64,000 bases of DNA, taken from contig PHTZ01000001.1 in the NCBI GenBank assembly GCA_002813285.1, positions 1,177,501-1,241,500 of the forward strand, written 5' to 3'. Both the position numbers and the translations under genes were made by a program. Under the pieces are notes generated by a model, which saw nothing but the letters and a program-made list of their open reading frames with translations, was not told the DNA's origin and made no database searches. This document shows positions 16,443 through 27,100 of the stretch, one piece after another (the stretch's first letter is position 1; the number at the start of each line of letters is the position of its first letter). This DNA comes from Flavobacteriaceae bacterium MAR_2009_75 (lineage in GTDB: Bacteria > Bacteroidota > Bacteroidia > Flavobacteriales > Flavobacteriaceae).

Positions 16443-18134
16443 ATGCAACTTTCGGAACAAGAATTAATTAGAAGGGAAAAATTGAACAAATTGAGGGCAG
16501 TAGGTATTGACCCTTATCCCGCTGCACTATATCCCGTCAATGCCACCTCAAAGAGTGCAAAAGAAGAGTATTCAGAAGGCAAAAAAGTTATTCTTTCCGG
16601 AAGGTTGATGTCTCGAAGAATTCAAGGTAAAGCCTCGTTCGCAGAACTTCAAGATAGTGAAGGTCGTATTCAGGTCTATTTCACCCGTGATGAGATTTGC
16701 CCCGATGATGACAAGACCTTGTACAACGATGTCTATAAAAAGTTACTCGATATCGGCGATATTATAGGGGTCGAAGGTGAGCTTTTCACTACGCAAGTTG
16801 GTGAGAAAACCGTATTGGTAAAAAACTTCTCCCTTTTGAGCAAGTCTTTAAGGCCGCTGCCGTTACCCAAGAAAGATGCTGAGGGTAAAGTATTCGATGA
16901 ATTCAACGACCCTGAGCAACGATATCGACAGCGTTATGTCGATTTGGTCGTGAATCCCAAGGTGAAGGAAACTTTCATCAAGCGTACCAAAATCACGAAC
17001 ACCATACGTCAGTTTTACAATGACAAGGGTTATCTCGAGGTAGAAACTCCAATCTTACAACCTATACCTGGTGGTGCTTCGGCGAGACCATTTTTGACGC
17101 ATCACAATGCATTAAATATACCTCTATATTTACGTATTGCCAATGAGCTCTATTTAAAACGACTCATCGTCGGTGGCTTCGACGGTGTATATGAATTTTC
17201 AAAGGATTTTCGTAATGAGGGAATGGATCGTACCCACAACCCTGAATTTACCGTAATGGAACTTTATGTCGCTTATAAAGATTACCATTGGATGATGGAC
17301 ACCACGGAACAGCTATTAGAGAAAATTGCAGTTGAAGCGACGGGAAGCACAAAAGTAACTGTCGGGAAGCACGAAATTGAATTTAGGGCCCCCTACCCGA
17401 GAGTTCCTATCTTGGAAGCTATTAAAATTCATACCGGTATCGATGTATCCGGAATGGAGGAAAGCGAACTTCGCGAAACCGCCAAAAATCTTGGTATCGA
17501 AGTAGATGATACCATGGGCATCGGTAAGTTGATAGATGAAATCTTTGGTGAGAAATGTGAACATAATTACGTACAGCCCACTTTCATTACCGACTATCCG
17601 AAAGAGATGAGTCCGCTGACGAAAGAACATCGTGACAACCCTGCTTTGACAGAAAGGTTCGAACTCATGGTAAATGGTAAAGAATTGGCGAATGCATACT
17701 CAGAGTTGAATGACCCGATAGACCAACGAGAACGGTTTGAAGAGCAATTAAAACTTTCTGAAAAGGGAGATGATGAGGCTATGTTCATTGATCAAGATTT
17801 TTTACGGGCACTTGAGTATGGTATGCCCCCAACTTCTGGTATCGGTATCGGTATCGACCGTTTGGTCATGTTGATGACCAATAATTCTTCTATTCAAGAG
17901 GTGTTGTTCTTCCCGCAAATGAGACCAGAAAAAAAGCAGGTAGAACTTACCGATGAAGAAAAAGTTATCGTCGAGCTATTAAAACCTGTAGGAAACATGG
18001 GTTTGAACGAGCTAAAATCTCAAGCCGGACTCAGCGGTAAGAAATGGGACAAGTCTATTAAAGCCCTTTCTAAACATGGGCTGATAAAAGTAAATGTTGA
18101 GGGAGCAGAGAAATCTGTGGAGTTGAAATCGTAA
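16443..18134 (+). CDS. lysS: Lysyl-tRNA synthetase (class II)
   Basis: It charges tRNA-Lys in the cytoplasm. The 563-residue sequence has an OB-fold anticodon-binding domain (about 45-150), class II motif 1 around TNTIRQFYNDKGYLEVE, motif 2 FRNEGMDRTHNPEFT and motif 3 GIGIGIDRLVMLM. After motif 3 there is an extra C-terminal segment of about 65 residues (from about 500) resembling a small winged-helix, longer than E. coli LysRS. This tail occurs in other Bacteroidota to my knowledge. Its role is unclear. Confidence 0.98.
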   Translation: MQLSEQELIRREKLNKLRAVGIDPYPAALYPVNATSKSAKEEYSEGKKVILSGRLMSRRIQGKASFAELQDSEGRIQVYFTRDEICPDDDKTLYNDVYKKLLDIGDIIGVEGELFTTQVGEKTVLVKNFSLLSKSLRPLPLPKKDAEGKVFDEFNDPEQRYRQRYVDLVVNPKVKETFIKRTKITNTIRQFYNDKGYLEVETPILQPIPGGASARPFLTHHNALNIPLYLRIANELYLKRLIVGGFDGVYEFSKDFRNEGMDRTHNPEFTVMELYVAYKDYHWMMDTTEQLLEKIAVEATGSTKVTVGKHEIEFRAPYPRVPILEAIKIHTGIDVSGMEESELRETAKNLGIEVDDTMGIGKLIDEIFGEKCEHNYVQPTFITDYPKEMSPLTKEHRDNPALTERFELMVNGKELANAYSELNDPIDQRERFEEQLKLSEKGDDEAMFIDQDFLRALEYGMPPTSGIGIGIDRLVMLMTNNSSIQEVLFFPQMRPEKKQVELTDEEKVIVELLKPVGNMGLNELKSQAGLSGKKWDKSIKALSKHGLIKVNVEGAEKSVELKS

Positions 18135-18249
18135 TGCTCATTTAGAAACCAAATAGCTTTTTATATTTTATTGACTAAAATCGTTTTGCCGTTACCCTTT
18201 CTTATTCGTAAATTTTGTCCACATTTAAATTGGTCACTAAATTCCTAAA

Positions 18250-19131
18250 ATGGACAATCGGAACATTAAACAAGGATTTCTTGGGCAAAAAATGGTGGTA
18301 TTACCTAACTCAATTCAGCAAAGACTACATAAGAGTAGTATTTCTAAAGAATTTTATATTACCGATATCGGTTTCTACCCTAAGGCCGAGGGCCACTATA
18401 TTCATCGAAAAAAAGGGTGTAAAGAATATATATTTATTTATTGCATTGAGGGTAGCGGAAGTGTGCAATTTGACGGAACCAAATTTCAACTTAATCCGAA
18501 TACATATTGCATTATACCTATAAAAACTGTTCATTCCTATTATGCATCGAAGGCTGAGCCATGGAGTATATATTGGATGCATTTTCGCGGTGAATTATGT
18601 GATTCTTTATACCAACGTCATTGTGAATCTAAGAGCGAAGTAAAAAATGTACATTTTGAAAGTGAGAGAATATCTCAGTTCAATCAAATATTTGATATGC
18701 TTAACAGCGAGTATGGCTCTAATCACTTAGAATTTGCTAACATACTAGGTCTTAAATTTTTAAGTTCATTCATTTATACAGAAGTTGACCAAACTCTCAA
18801 TACCCGAAATCATAACAATATTGTAGATAGTATCAAGATTTTCTTGAATGAAAATTTAGATAAGTCTTTTAAAGCTGATGAGATTGCAGAAAAGTTCAAC
18901 TATTCTTCTTCTTATCTCTTCAACCTCTTCAAAAAAAGAACAGGATACTCGCTCATTCACTTTTTCAACCTTAAAAAAATTCAAAAAGGTTGTGAATATC
19001 TCAAGTATACAGACCTAAGTATCAAAGAAATTAGCTTTAAATTGGGTTTTCATGATCCTTTGTATTTTTCACGTATGTTCAAGAAATATATGGGCGTGCC
19101 TCCAAGAAAGTACCGTAAAGAAAATAGTTGA
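18250..19131 (+). CDS. AraC-family transcriptional regulator
   Basis: A 293-residue regulator. The N-terminal cupin-like ligand domain (about 40-165) contains IFIYCIEGSGSV and a YWMHFRG block. The C-terminal DNA-binding domain (about 190-290) has two helix-turn-helices: IAEKFNYSSSYLFNLFKKRTG and IKEISFKLGFHDPLYFSRMFK, ending in GVPPRKYR. It sits directly upstream of the SusC/SusD locus in the same direction. Matching direct repeats with 21-bp spacing occur before susC and before the cytochrome operon, so it probably activates both in response to a sugar. Confidence 0.93.
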   Translation: MDNRNIKQGFLGQKMVVLPNSIQQRLHKSSISKEFYITDIGFYPKAEGHYIHRKKGCKEYIFIYCIEGSGSVQFDGTKFQLNPNTYCIIPIKTVHSYYASKAEPWSIYWMHFRGELCDSLYQRHCESKSEVKNVHFESERISQFNQIFDMLNSEYGSNHLEFANILGLKFLSSFIYTEVDQTLNTRNHNNIVDSIKIFLNENLDKSFKADEIAEKFNYSSSYLFNLFKKRTGYSLIHFFNLKKIQKGCEYLKYTDLSIKEISFKLGFHDPLYFSRMFKKYMGVPPRKYRKENS

Positions 19132-19257
19132 AAATATTTCGGTCAACCCGACACATAAATTTCAAAATTATATTCTTCCCAATCTCCTAGTATTATTTTA
19201 TCATATAAGTAAAATAAGCCTTAATTTATTAATGTCTTATAAATTAAAAGTTGTTTT

Positions 19258-19284
19258 GTCCATAAAATGCGTAGTATAGTCCAT
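19258..19284 (+). promoter_or_regulatory. Candidate AraC-type operator before susC
   Basis: GTCCAT at 19258-19263 and again at 19279-19284, start-to-start 21 bp (two helical turns), as is typical for AraC-family half-sites. The second half lies in GTAGTATAGTCCATT, nearly identical to GTAGAATAGTCCATT before the operon at 27929. Confidence 0.55.
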
Positions 19285-19392
19285 TTTCACAGAGTGTAAT
19301 CCTACTAATATTGTTCTGACGATTTTAATGACTTTATGGGTATAGATTTTAAAAGTCATTTTATAAGTTACACACCAACTCAACACTATTAT

Positions 19393-22300
19393 ATGAATGC
19401 ATCTCTCACCTCTATTTGTGAAAAGCTTTTCTTTGCTATTTTACTCCTTTTCACCATAACCGCAGAAGCACAATCAACAATCTCAGGAACAGTAACTGAT
19501 GGTGACACTAATTCTCCTTTACCGGGTGTTGATGTGGTCGCTGGCACCTCTGGCGTCATTACCGACTTTGACGGTAATTATGAATTAAAAGTACCTGAAA
19601 ATGTTAGCTCACTATCTTTTTCATCTTTGGGCTATGCCCCACAAACGATTAGTATAAATGACCGTAATGTTATCAATGTCGTTCTTCAGTCACAGTCGGA
19701 GGCACTAGACGAAGTAGTAATTGTGGGTTACGGTACCGTAAAAAAGAGCGACCTCACCGGTTCAGTGGCAACTATAGACGGTGATGCTTTTAAAGAATTA
19801 CCGGTTACCTCGGTAGACCAGGCCATTCAGGCCAGAGCACCCGGAGTGCAGGTTACACAGACCTCGGCAGCACCAGGAGGAGGTGTTTCAGTGCGTATTC
19901 GAGGTTCCAACTCTATAAATTCAGGTAGCGAACCGCTTTACGTAATTGATGGTTTTCCGATATATCCTGACAATAGCGCTTATGGAGCTGGAGGCAACAG
20001 ACAGGCCACTAACGTTCTTGCATCGATTAATCCCAATGATATACAATCTATTGAGGTACTCAAAGATGCATCCGCAACCTCAATTTACGGTTCAAGAGGT
20101 TCTAATGGAGTCGTGCTTATTACCACAAAAAGAGGTAAGGCCGGTAAATCGAAGGTTAGCTATGAAGGTTCGTTTTCCACACAAACAATAACAAGCCCCA
20201 TTGAGGTCTTAAACGGTTCAGAATTCGCCACATACCTCAACACCCTTGAAACCAGTCAAGGTGGTGCACCTATCTATTCCCAAGCAGAAATCGATGCATT
20301 TGGTCAAGGTACAAATTGGCTTGATGAAGTAACAAGAGTGGGAGCCATTCATAATCACCAACTTACTTTTTCAGGAGGCAGTGAAAGCAACAGATATGCC
20401 ATTACCGGAAATTACCACGATAACGCTGGTATTATTAAGAACACTAACTTTAAAAGGTACGGCATCCGCTTAAATTTAGATAATAATGCTTTTGGCGATT
20501 TACTCGATATTAATTCAAGTTGGACCTATAACAGAACCGTTTCTAACAATGCCCCAACTGATCGAGGCGGACCTGGAGGCATCATAATTACGGCGTTGGG
20601 CCTAGACCCTACCGTTCCCGTACGAAATGAAGATGGCACATATGCCCTGGCCTCCTATGACGGGCGATTTTCCATTAACCCGTTGCAAGAGCTTGAATTC
20701 GTAACAGATCAAGATATAACAAATAGAGTTTTAGGAACAACTGGATTTACTTTCAACCTTCTTGAGGGACTTAAATTCAAATCAAGTATCGGCGCAGATG
20801 TTCTTAATGTCAACCGAACTACTTTCTATCCTTCAGTAAATACGCGTCTCGGTAGAGACAACGCGGGCGAACTTACTTTGGCCAATAGAAGTGTTGCCAA
20901 TCTACTAAATGAGAACATTGTTACATACACAAAACAAATTACTGATAATCACTTTATAGATGCCGTTTTCGGTTATACCTATCAAAGAGAAGTAAATAAA
21001 TTTACGAGTTCTACCACGAGAGGTATAACGGCAGCGTCAGTTGACCAAGCAACTCTACAGGGAGGACCGGATATTTTAACTCCCTTTTCAAGCAGAAGAG
21101 AATGGTTACTAGAGTCTTTGCTCGGTAGAATTAATTATAATTACGCCAGCCGATACCTTTTAACTTTAACCTTTAGAAGAGATGGCTCTTCCCGTTTCGG
21201 AAAAGAAAATAAATGGGCCAACTTTCCGTCGGTGGCATTAGGTTGGAATGTTTCTAACGAGAGCTTTTTTGAAAACTCGGGAGTTTCCGATGTTATGAAC
21301 AATCTTAAAATCAGAGCTAGTTGGGGTTTAACCGGTAACTCAGAAATACCGGTATACAATAGTTTGGCCAACCTGAATGAGTACAACTACGTTTTTAATG
21401 ACGGTTTAGTACTCGGCCTTGCTGATGGAAGGTTAGGAAATCCTGATTTAAAGTGGGAATCTACAACCATGAAAAATATAGGTCTCGATGCTTCATTCTT
21501 CAATGATCGTCTCAATCTGACCCTGGACTATTTTGACAATCAAACCGATGATTTATTACTCTTTGTTACAATACCCAGTAGTCTTGGTTTTCAAGATATA
21601 CTTAAAAACTCAGGCTCACTTGAAAACAAAGGTTTTGAAGTTGGCTTAGACGGTTTCTTGGTCAGTAATGAAAATTTTAAATGGAATATAGCGGGTAATA
21701 TTTCCATTCTTAGAAATAAATTGATCGATTTAGGAGACAGCACGCCTTTCTTCTCTTCTTCCACAAGTGGCCATTTAGGTGTTGATGGTAGCTGGGTCGA
21801 AGCAGGCAATCCCATTGGCGTTTGGCGTGGTTATGACTATATCGGCCTGTTTCAATCGGAAGAAGAAATTGCTAATAATCCTTCAAGATCGGGTGACCAG
21901 CCAGGTTATCCACAGTATAGAGATGTAAATGGCGATGGCGAAATATCACCTGATGATTACGTAATTATTGGTGACCCTAACCCTGATTTTACTTGGGGGC
22001 TTAACTCTACACTTAATTTTAAAAATTTTGATGTGGGAATCTTTTTTAGGGGATCGCAAGGTTTTGATGTGAGAAACCTACAAGCTTCTGAAATTGGTGA
22101 CGGCGTACAAAAAATAAACCAATTGAGCACAGTACTTTCCGATTCTTGGACGCCCTCTAACACTGACGCCGGCAGACCAATAATCGATGGAAACAGGGAT
22201 TTTGCAAATTCATACAGAGATTCAGATTATTTTATAGAAGATGGTTCTTTTATCAGACTCCAAAATGTGTCATTAGGGTATACCATTCCCGACATTCAAA

Positions 22301-22479
22301 AATACATTACCAAAGCCAGAATTTTTGTAAGCGGACAAAACCTACTTACAATAACTGACTATTCGGGCTTTGACCCAGAAGTGAACAATCGAGGGCAGAA
22401 CAACTTAAACAGAGGTGATGATTACGATGCCTACCCACGTTCAAGAACATTGACATTAGGTGTTAATTTAGAATTTTAG
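19393..22479 (+). CDS. SusC/RagA-family TonB-linked outer-membrane transporter
   Basis: A TonB-dependent oligosaccharide importer, 1028 residues from ATG 19393. A start at 19336 adds 19 residues before the signal peptide and is less likely. After the signal (ending TAEAQS) come a carboxypeptidase-regulatory-like domain (ISGTVTDG...ITDFDGNYEL), the TonB-contact segment DEVVIVGYGTVKKSDLTGSV, the plug domain with SIYGSRGSNGVVLITTKRG, and a large beta-barrel to the C-terminus (LGVNLEF). It is paired with the SusD-like gene 14 nt downstream. The substrate is unknown; a glycan or glycoside is likely. Confidence 0.96.
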   Translation: MNASLTSICEKLFFAILLLFTITAEAQSTISGTVTDGDTNSPLPGVDVVAGTSGVITDFDGNYELKVPENVSSLSFSSLGYAPQTISINDRNVINVVLQSQSEALDEVVIVGYGTVKKSDLTGSVATIDGDAFKELPVTSVDQAIQARAPGVQVTQTSAAPGGGVSVRIRGSNSINSGSEPLYVIDGFPIYPDNSAYGAGGNRQATNVLASINPNDIQSIEVLKDASATSIYGSRGSNGVVLITTKRGKAGKSKVSYEGSFSTQTITSPIEVLNGSEFATYLNTLETSQGGAPIYSQAEIDAFGQGTNWLDEVTRVGAIHNHQLTFSGGSESNRYAITGNYHDNAGIIKNTNFKRYGIRLNLDNNAFGDLLDINSSWTYNRTVSNNAPTDRGGPGGIIITALGLDPTVPVRNEDGTYALASYDGRFSINPLQELEFVTDQDITNRVLGTTGFTFNLLEGLKFKSSIGADVLNVNRTTFYPSVNTRLGRDNAGELTLANRSVANLLNENIVTYTKQITDNHFIDAVFGYTYQREVNKFTSSTTRGITAASVDQATLQGGPDILTPFSSRREWLLESLLGRINYNYASRYLLTLTFRRDGSSRFGKENKWANFPSVALGWNVSNESFFENSGVSDVMNNLKIRASWGLTGNSEIPVYNSLANLNEYNYVFNDGLVLGLADGRLGNPDLKWESTTMKNIGLDASFFNDRLNLTLDYFDNQTDDLLLFVTIPSSLGFQDILKNSGSLENKGFEVGLDGFLVSNENFKWNIAGNISILRNKLIDLGDSTPFFSSSTSGHLGVDGSWVEAGNPIGVWRGYDYIGLFQSEEEIANNPSRSGDQPGYPQYRDVNGDGEISPDDYVIIGDPNPDFTWGLNSTLNFKNFDVGIFFRGSQGFDVRNLQASEIGDGVQKINQLSTVLSDSWTPSNTDAGRPIIDGNRDFANSYRDSDYFIEDGSFIRLQNVSLGYTIPDIQKYITKARIFVSGQNLLTITDYSGFDPEVNNRGQNNLNRGDDYDAYPRSRTLTLGVNLEF

Positions 22480-22493
22480 AAAATTTTTGTGCT

Positions 22494-24083
22494 ATGAAAA
22501 CACTTTTTCAGATAGAAACTTTTAGACAACTTACGGCAATAGTATTTGCCTTTCTATTATATGGATGCTCTGATTTAGAGGAAAATCCGGATTTTACTAC
22601 TCAAGAAAACTTTTTCGACACTGCGGAGCAACTAGAACTGGGCGTCAATGCCGTTTACGATGGTATCGGCTACGGTCGAGATTGGGAGAATCATTTTTAT
22701 GATAGATATGTGTTCGAGTGTCTAGTGGGGTACCAAGTGGGCTGGGAGAAAGGTCCTCTCGATTTTCAAAACGGGAATGTTAATCCAAGTGATTTTTACA
22801 TTTCTACATATTGGAGAATTTCTTATGAGAACATCAACAGGGCAAATGCCCTTATTCAAAAAGCAGATGAGCTAAAAGAAGCGGGGGTACCAAATATTGC
22901 TCTTGTTGATCGGGTAAAGGCAGAAGCAATGTTCTTAAGAGCTTTCTATTATTATAATTTAGTGAGGTATTTTGATGATATACCTGTAACTACCAAAAAA
23001 ACCGAGAGTGACCAAGATCTTCCTTCTAATGAAAACGGAAAACGAGTTGCTTTAGACTTGATTCAATCTGATTTAAACATGGCCGCCAACATTCTACCCG
23101 AATCGCATTCTAGCGAAAATGTAGGCAGAGCCACAAAATGGGCGGCTTTGGCCTTATTGACCAAGGCATACTTGCAAGATGAAAAGTGGGACGAAGCCCG
23201 AACAACAGCTGAAACTATTATAAATGAAAGTGGCATGACGTTGTTCGAAGATTACACCCAAACGTTTGCTGTTGAAACAGAAAATTCAGGAGCCCGTATA
23301 TTTGAAGCTCAAGTGTCGGCATCGGCAAACGCTGTAGAAAATCAAAACTACCATCAACACTTTATACCCGGTGACCTACCGAACGATTTAGGTGGTGTAG
23401 GCTGGCACTGGATTAATAGTACAAGAGCATTTCGAGAGAAGTATGACCCTGCCGACAAACGCATCCCGGGCACCTTTATCAGTGAATATCCTACCACAAG
23501 GGTAGGGCCTGATTCAAATGGTGAAAGACCCGTTGTTTCATGGAGTGCCGATGCAAGCTATAATTTGAGCAGATTTGGTGGCATGGTATCCGCAGACGCC
23601 GATCCAAATAATCCTGATGACCTGATATTCTCGAACGGCTGGTCGGCAAAATACACTGAAATGGGCATCTCAAATGCGAATTTGACCGAGAAAAATATAG
23701 TTTACCTCAGGCTTGCCGATGTGCTATTAGGTCATTCAGAAGCCGCAAATGAAAGCGGTTCGGGCGATCCTTATTTAGGTGTAAACCTTGTCAGACAAAG
23801 AGCTGGACTAGAACCCTTGGCCGGCCTTAATCAAAATCAATTACGAGATGCTATAGTAAACGAAAGAGTACTAGAGTTTGCATTGGAATGTGAAGTATAT
23901 CCAGAACTAAAACGGAAAAGTTCCTTCGGTGGTTCACCGGATTATCTGGGTGATTATATACAAGAATTCATAGATATGTATGACGTTGATAGAGTCTTGT
24001 CTGCAAAAGACTATGTATTACCTATTCCTTTGAACGAGGTTTTAGGAAATCCAAATGTCACGCAAAACCCTGCGTATCAATAA
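22494..24083 (+). CDS. SusD/RagB-family outer-membrane lipoprotein
   Basis: The surface glycan-binding partner of the SusC-like transporter. It has 529 residues, with a lipoprotein signal ending LLYGC (Cys25), then the SusD N-terminal region (LEENPDFTTQENFF), TPR-like helices including AEAMFLRAFYYYNLVRYF, and the C-terminal RagB region with VRQRAGLEPL and ERVLEFALECEVY. The ending, VLGNPNVTQNPAYQ, is the usual SusD C-terminus. A hairpin terminator follows. Confidence 0.96.
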   Translation: MKTLFQIETFRQLTAIVFAFLLYGCSDLEENPDFTTQENFFDTAEQLELGVNAVYDGIGYGRDWENHFYDRYVFECLVGYQVGWEKGPLDFQNGNVNPSDFYISTYWRISYENINRANALIQKADELKEAGVPNIALVDRVKAEAMFLRAFYYYNLVRYFDDIPVTTKKTESDQDLPSNENGKRVALDLIQSDLNMAANILPESHSSENVGRATKWAALALLTKAYLQDEKWDEARTTAETIINESGMTLFEDYTQTFAVETENSGARIFEAQVSASANAVENQNYHQHFIPGDLPNDLGGVGWHWINSTRAFREKYDPADKRIPGTFISEYPTTRVGPDSNGERPVVSWSADASYNLSRFGGMVSADADPNNPDDLIFSNGWSAKYTEMGISNANLTEKNIVYLRLADVLLGHSEAANESGSGDPYLGVNLVRQRAGLEPLAGLNQNQLRDAIVNERVLEFALECEVYPELKRKSSFGGSPDYLGDYIQEFIDMYDVDRVLSAKDYVLPIPLNEVLGNPNVTQNPAYQ

Positions 24084-24109
24084 ACATGTTAAGTTAATTT
24101 TAGTTTTAG

Positions 24110-24137
24110 AAAAACCTGTCATTGTCGACAGGTTTTT
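24110..24137 (+). terminator. Hairpin terminator after the SusD-like gene
   Basis: AAAAACCTGTC and GACAGGTTTTT pair perfectly (11 bp) around ATTGTC. The T-run is the 3' side of the stem and the A-run the 5' side, so it could work in both directions. It separates SusC/SusD from the FG-GAP gene, perhaps only partially. Confidence 0.7.
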
Positions 24138-24178
24138 CAATTTCGGTAAGTATCTTCAAAAAAAATACAAATCAATAG

Positions 24179-27100
24179 ATGATGAAGTGGAAAGTCGTAC
24201 TCCGCACATTTACCGCTTGCTTAGCCGTTATCTCTTGCCATGAGGTGAATAACGAGCAGTATAGCGAAGGTAAACTGTTCCAACTACTTACCTCAAAAAA
24301 GACTGCTATAAAGTTCAACAACAAAATAGTGGAGAACGACACATTTAACATGGTCGATTACTTTTATGTCTATAATGGTGGTGGCGTATCCGTTGGTGAT
24401 ATAAACAATGATCGTTTACCCGACCTCTTCTTCACCGGTAATATGGTAGAAGACAAGCTATACTTAAACCTTGGCAATATGAGGTTTAAAGATATTAGTT
24501 CTTCTGCGGGAATCAATATTTCAGGGTGGTCAACAGGAGCGACAATGGTAGATATCAATCACGATGGGCTGCTTGATATTTATGTCTGTCGGTCTGGAAA
24601 TTATCCTCAAGAAAAAAGAAAAAATGTACTCTATATAAATCAAGGCAACCTAAAATTTAAAGAACAAGCTGAATTTTTTGGACTTGCCGACACCAGTTAT
24701 TCTACACAAGCCGCATTCTTTGATTATGATAAAGATGGTGATTTAGATATGTACTTGTTGAACCACACTAACACTATCAGAGACCCCAATAATGTACGAC
24801 CTCTGATTAATGATGGCACGGGTGCTGCCAATGATGTTTTATATAGAAACAATGAAATTGAAACATCAGAGATTAAGTTTACCGATATCAGTTTAGAAGC
24901 AGGTATTATTAATGATGGTATGGGTCTTGGGATTGGTGTATCTGATATTAATGGTGATGGCTACGAAGACGTCTTTGTTACCAACGATTTTATTGCTAAC
25001 GATTACCTATATATCAATAACCGAGATGGTACGTTTACCGAAATGGCCCAAAATTATATGGATCATGTAAGCCATTTTAGTATGGGCAATGATTTGGGAG
25101 ATTTTAATAATGACGGTTTGATTGATATTGCAACTGTTGACATGCTACCCCCAGACAACTTTCATCGCAAAAAAATGTCAGGTCCGATGAATTATGAGCT
25201 TTTCAAACATACCATTGAGCAAGGTTATATGCCCCAATACATGAGGAACACGTTACAACTAAATAATGGGGGCATTAAAGAAGAAATTCAATCATTTTCC
25301 GAAGTAGGTCAGTTATCAGGTGTCAGTGCTACAGATTGGAGCTGGGGGCCGCTTTTCGCAGATTTCGATAATGATGGACTTAAAGATCTATTTATATCTA
25401 ACGGATACTTAAGAGATGTAACTGACTTAGATTTTATTAACTACACGAGTACTTTAGCCGGTGAATCAATGACAAACGACAGTCTTGATTTTATGTTGAA
25501 GGAAAAATCAAAGAGAATGCCTTCCTTAAAAGTACCAAATTACATTTTTAAAAATCAAGGCAGTTTAAAATTTGAAAACGTCACTAAGAGTTGGGGGTTA
25601 GAACAACCTTCACTATCCAATGGCGCATCTTATGCCGACCTTGACAACGATGGCGATTTAGATATTATCATCAATAATATTAATGAGCCGGTTTCTGTAT
25701 ATGAAAACCTCTTGAGCAGGAGTAGTGTAAATAATTTTTTAACTGTAAAGCTCGTAGGTTCTACGTACAACACAACTGCGCTCGGCTCTATAGTTACTTT
25801 ATATTCTAAAGGAGGTGAACAAACACTTGTTCAAACTGTAACTAGGGGTTATCAATCTTCTGTGGACCACACATTACATTTTGGCCTTGGCAAGATAAAA
25901 TCAATCGATAGTCTTACGGTAAAATGGCCAGATGGTAAATACAGCGTAAGTCTCAGACCCGATACCAATAAACTGCTTACCTTAAACCGGAAAGATTTAG
26001 CAAGAGTTCATAATAATGGTACAAAGCCACCTAATGAAAAACTCTTTCAGGAGATTTTCGATTCTATTTTATATAATTACAAAAATATTGACCCTTCCTA
26101 TAACGATTTTAGTCGCCAATTCTTGACACCCCATAAACATTCGAACCAAACACCTGGCTTGGCAGCTGGCGACATCAACGGAGACGGTGTAGATGATTTT
26201 GTTATTGGGGGTCCGTACAATTCTAGCGCTCAATTATTCGTACGACTGAATTCAGGCTCTTATAGTCAAGAGGCACTAACTTCTTTCGAAGAAGAAATAG
26301 CAATAGAAGATACAGGTATTCTACTTTTTGATGCTGATGGAGATGGAGATAATGATTTGTACGTGGGCAGCGGAAGTAATGAGTTTTATCCGTCATCTGA
26401 TTATTACCAAGATCGTTTATATATCAATGATGGTAATGGTAATTTCGATAATAACACAAGTGCACTACCAAAAATGAAGAATAGTACTTCTTGTATTCGA
26501 GCGGCAGATTTTGATAACGATGGTGATTTAGACCTATTTGTTGGAGGAAGAATTTCACCCTTAAAATACCCTTTACCTCCAAATAGCTATTTATTAACTA
26601 ATGAAAACGGAAAGTTCAAGAACGCGACCAGCGACCTTGCTCCTTTATTAGCAAAAATAGGTATGGTCTCAGATGCTTTGTGGACAGATTATGACAACGA
26701 CGGAGATAGTGATTTAATAGTTATAGGAGAATTTATGCCTATTCAATTCTTTGAAAACAAGAATGGCAAGTTAGTAAACAGTTCTAAAGAAACTGGCTTA
26801 TCGCATACTTCTGGTTGGTGGAACAGTATTAATGGTGGTGATTTTGACAATGACGGTGATATCGATTATATTTTAGGTAATAATGGAACTAACTATAGGT
26901 ACAAAGCATCTTCTTCAGAACCCGTGAGTATTTATGCATTAGACTATGACAATAATGGCAGTATAGACCCAATAATGACCGCTTACAGTGATACCATCGA
27001 ATACCCCGTACATTCTAGAGATGACCTCATTAAGCAAATTCCGATTATGAAGAAGAAATTTCCCAGTTATGAAAGTTACGCAAAAGCCGGTTTATCAGAT

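Noticed and set aside
18215-18523. 102-codon plus-strand frame overlapping the AraC gene
   Set aside because: It is out of frame with the much longer AraC-family gene, which has two clear helix-turn-helix motifs.
19336-19392. Earlier SusC start
   Set aside because: It adds 19 residues before a complete signal peptide; 19393 fits better, though the longer form cannot be excluded.
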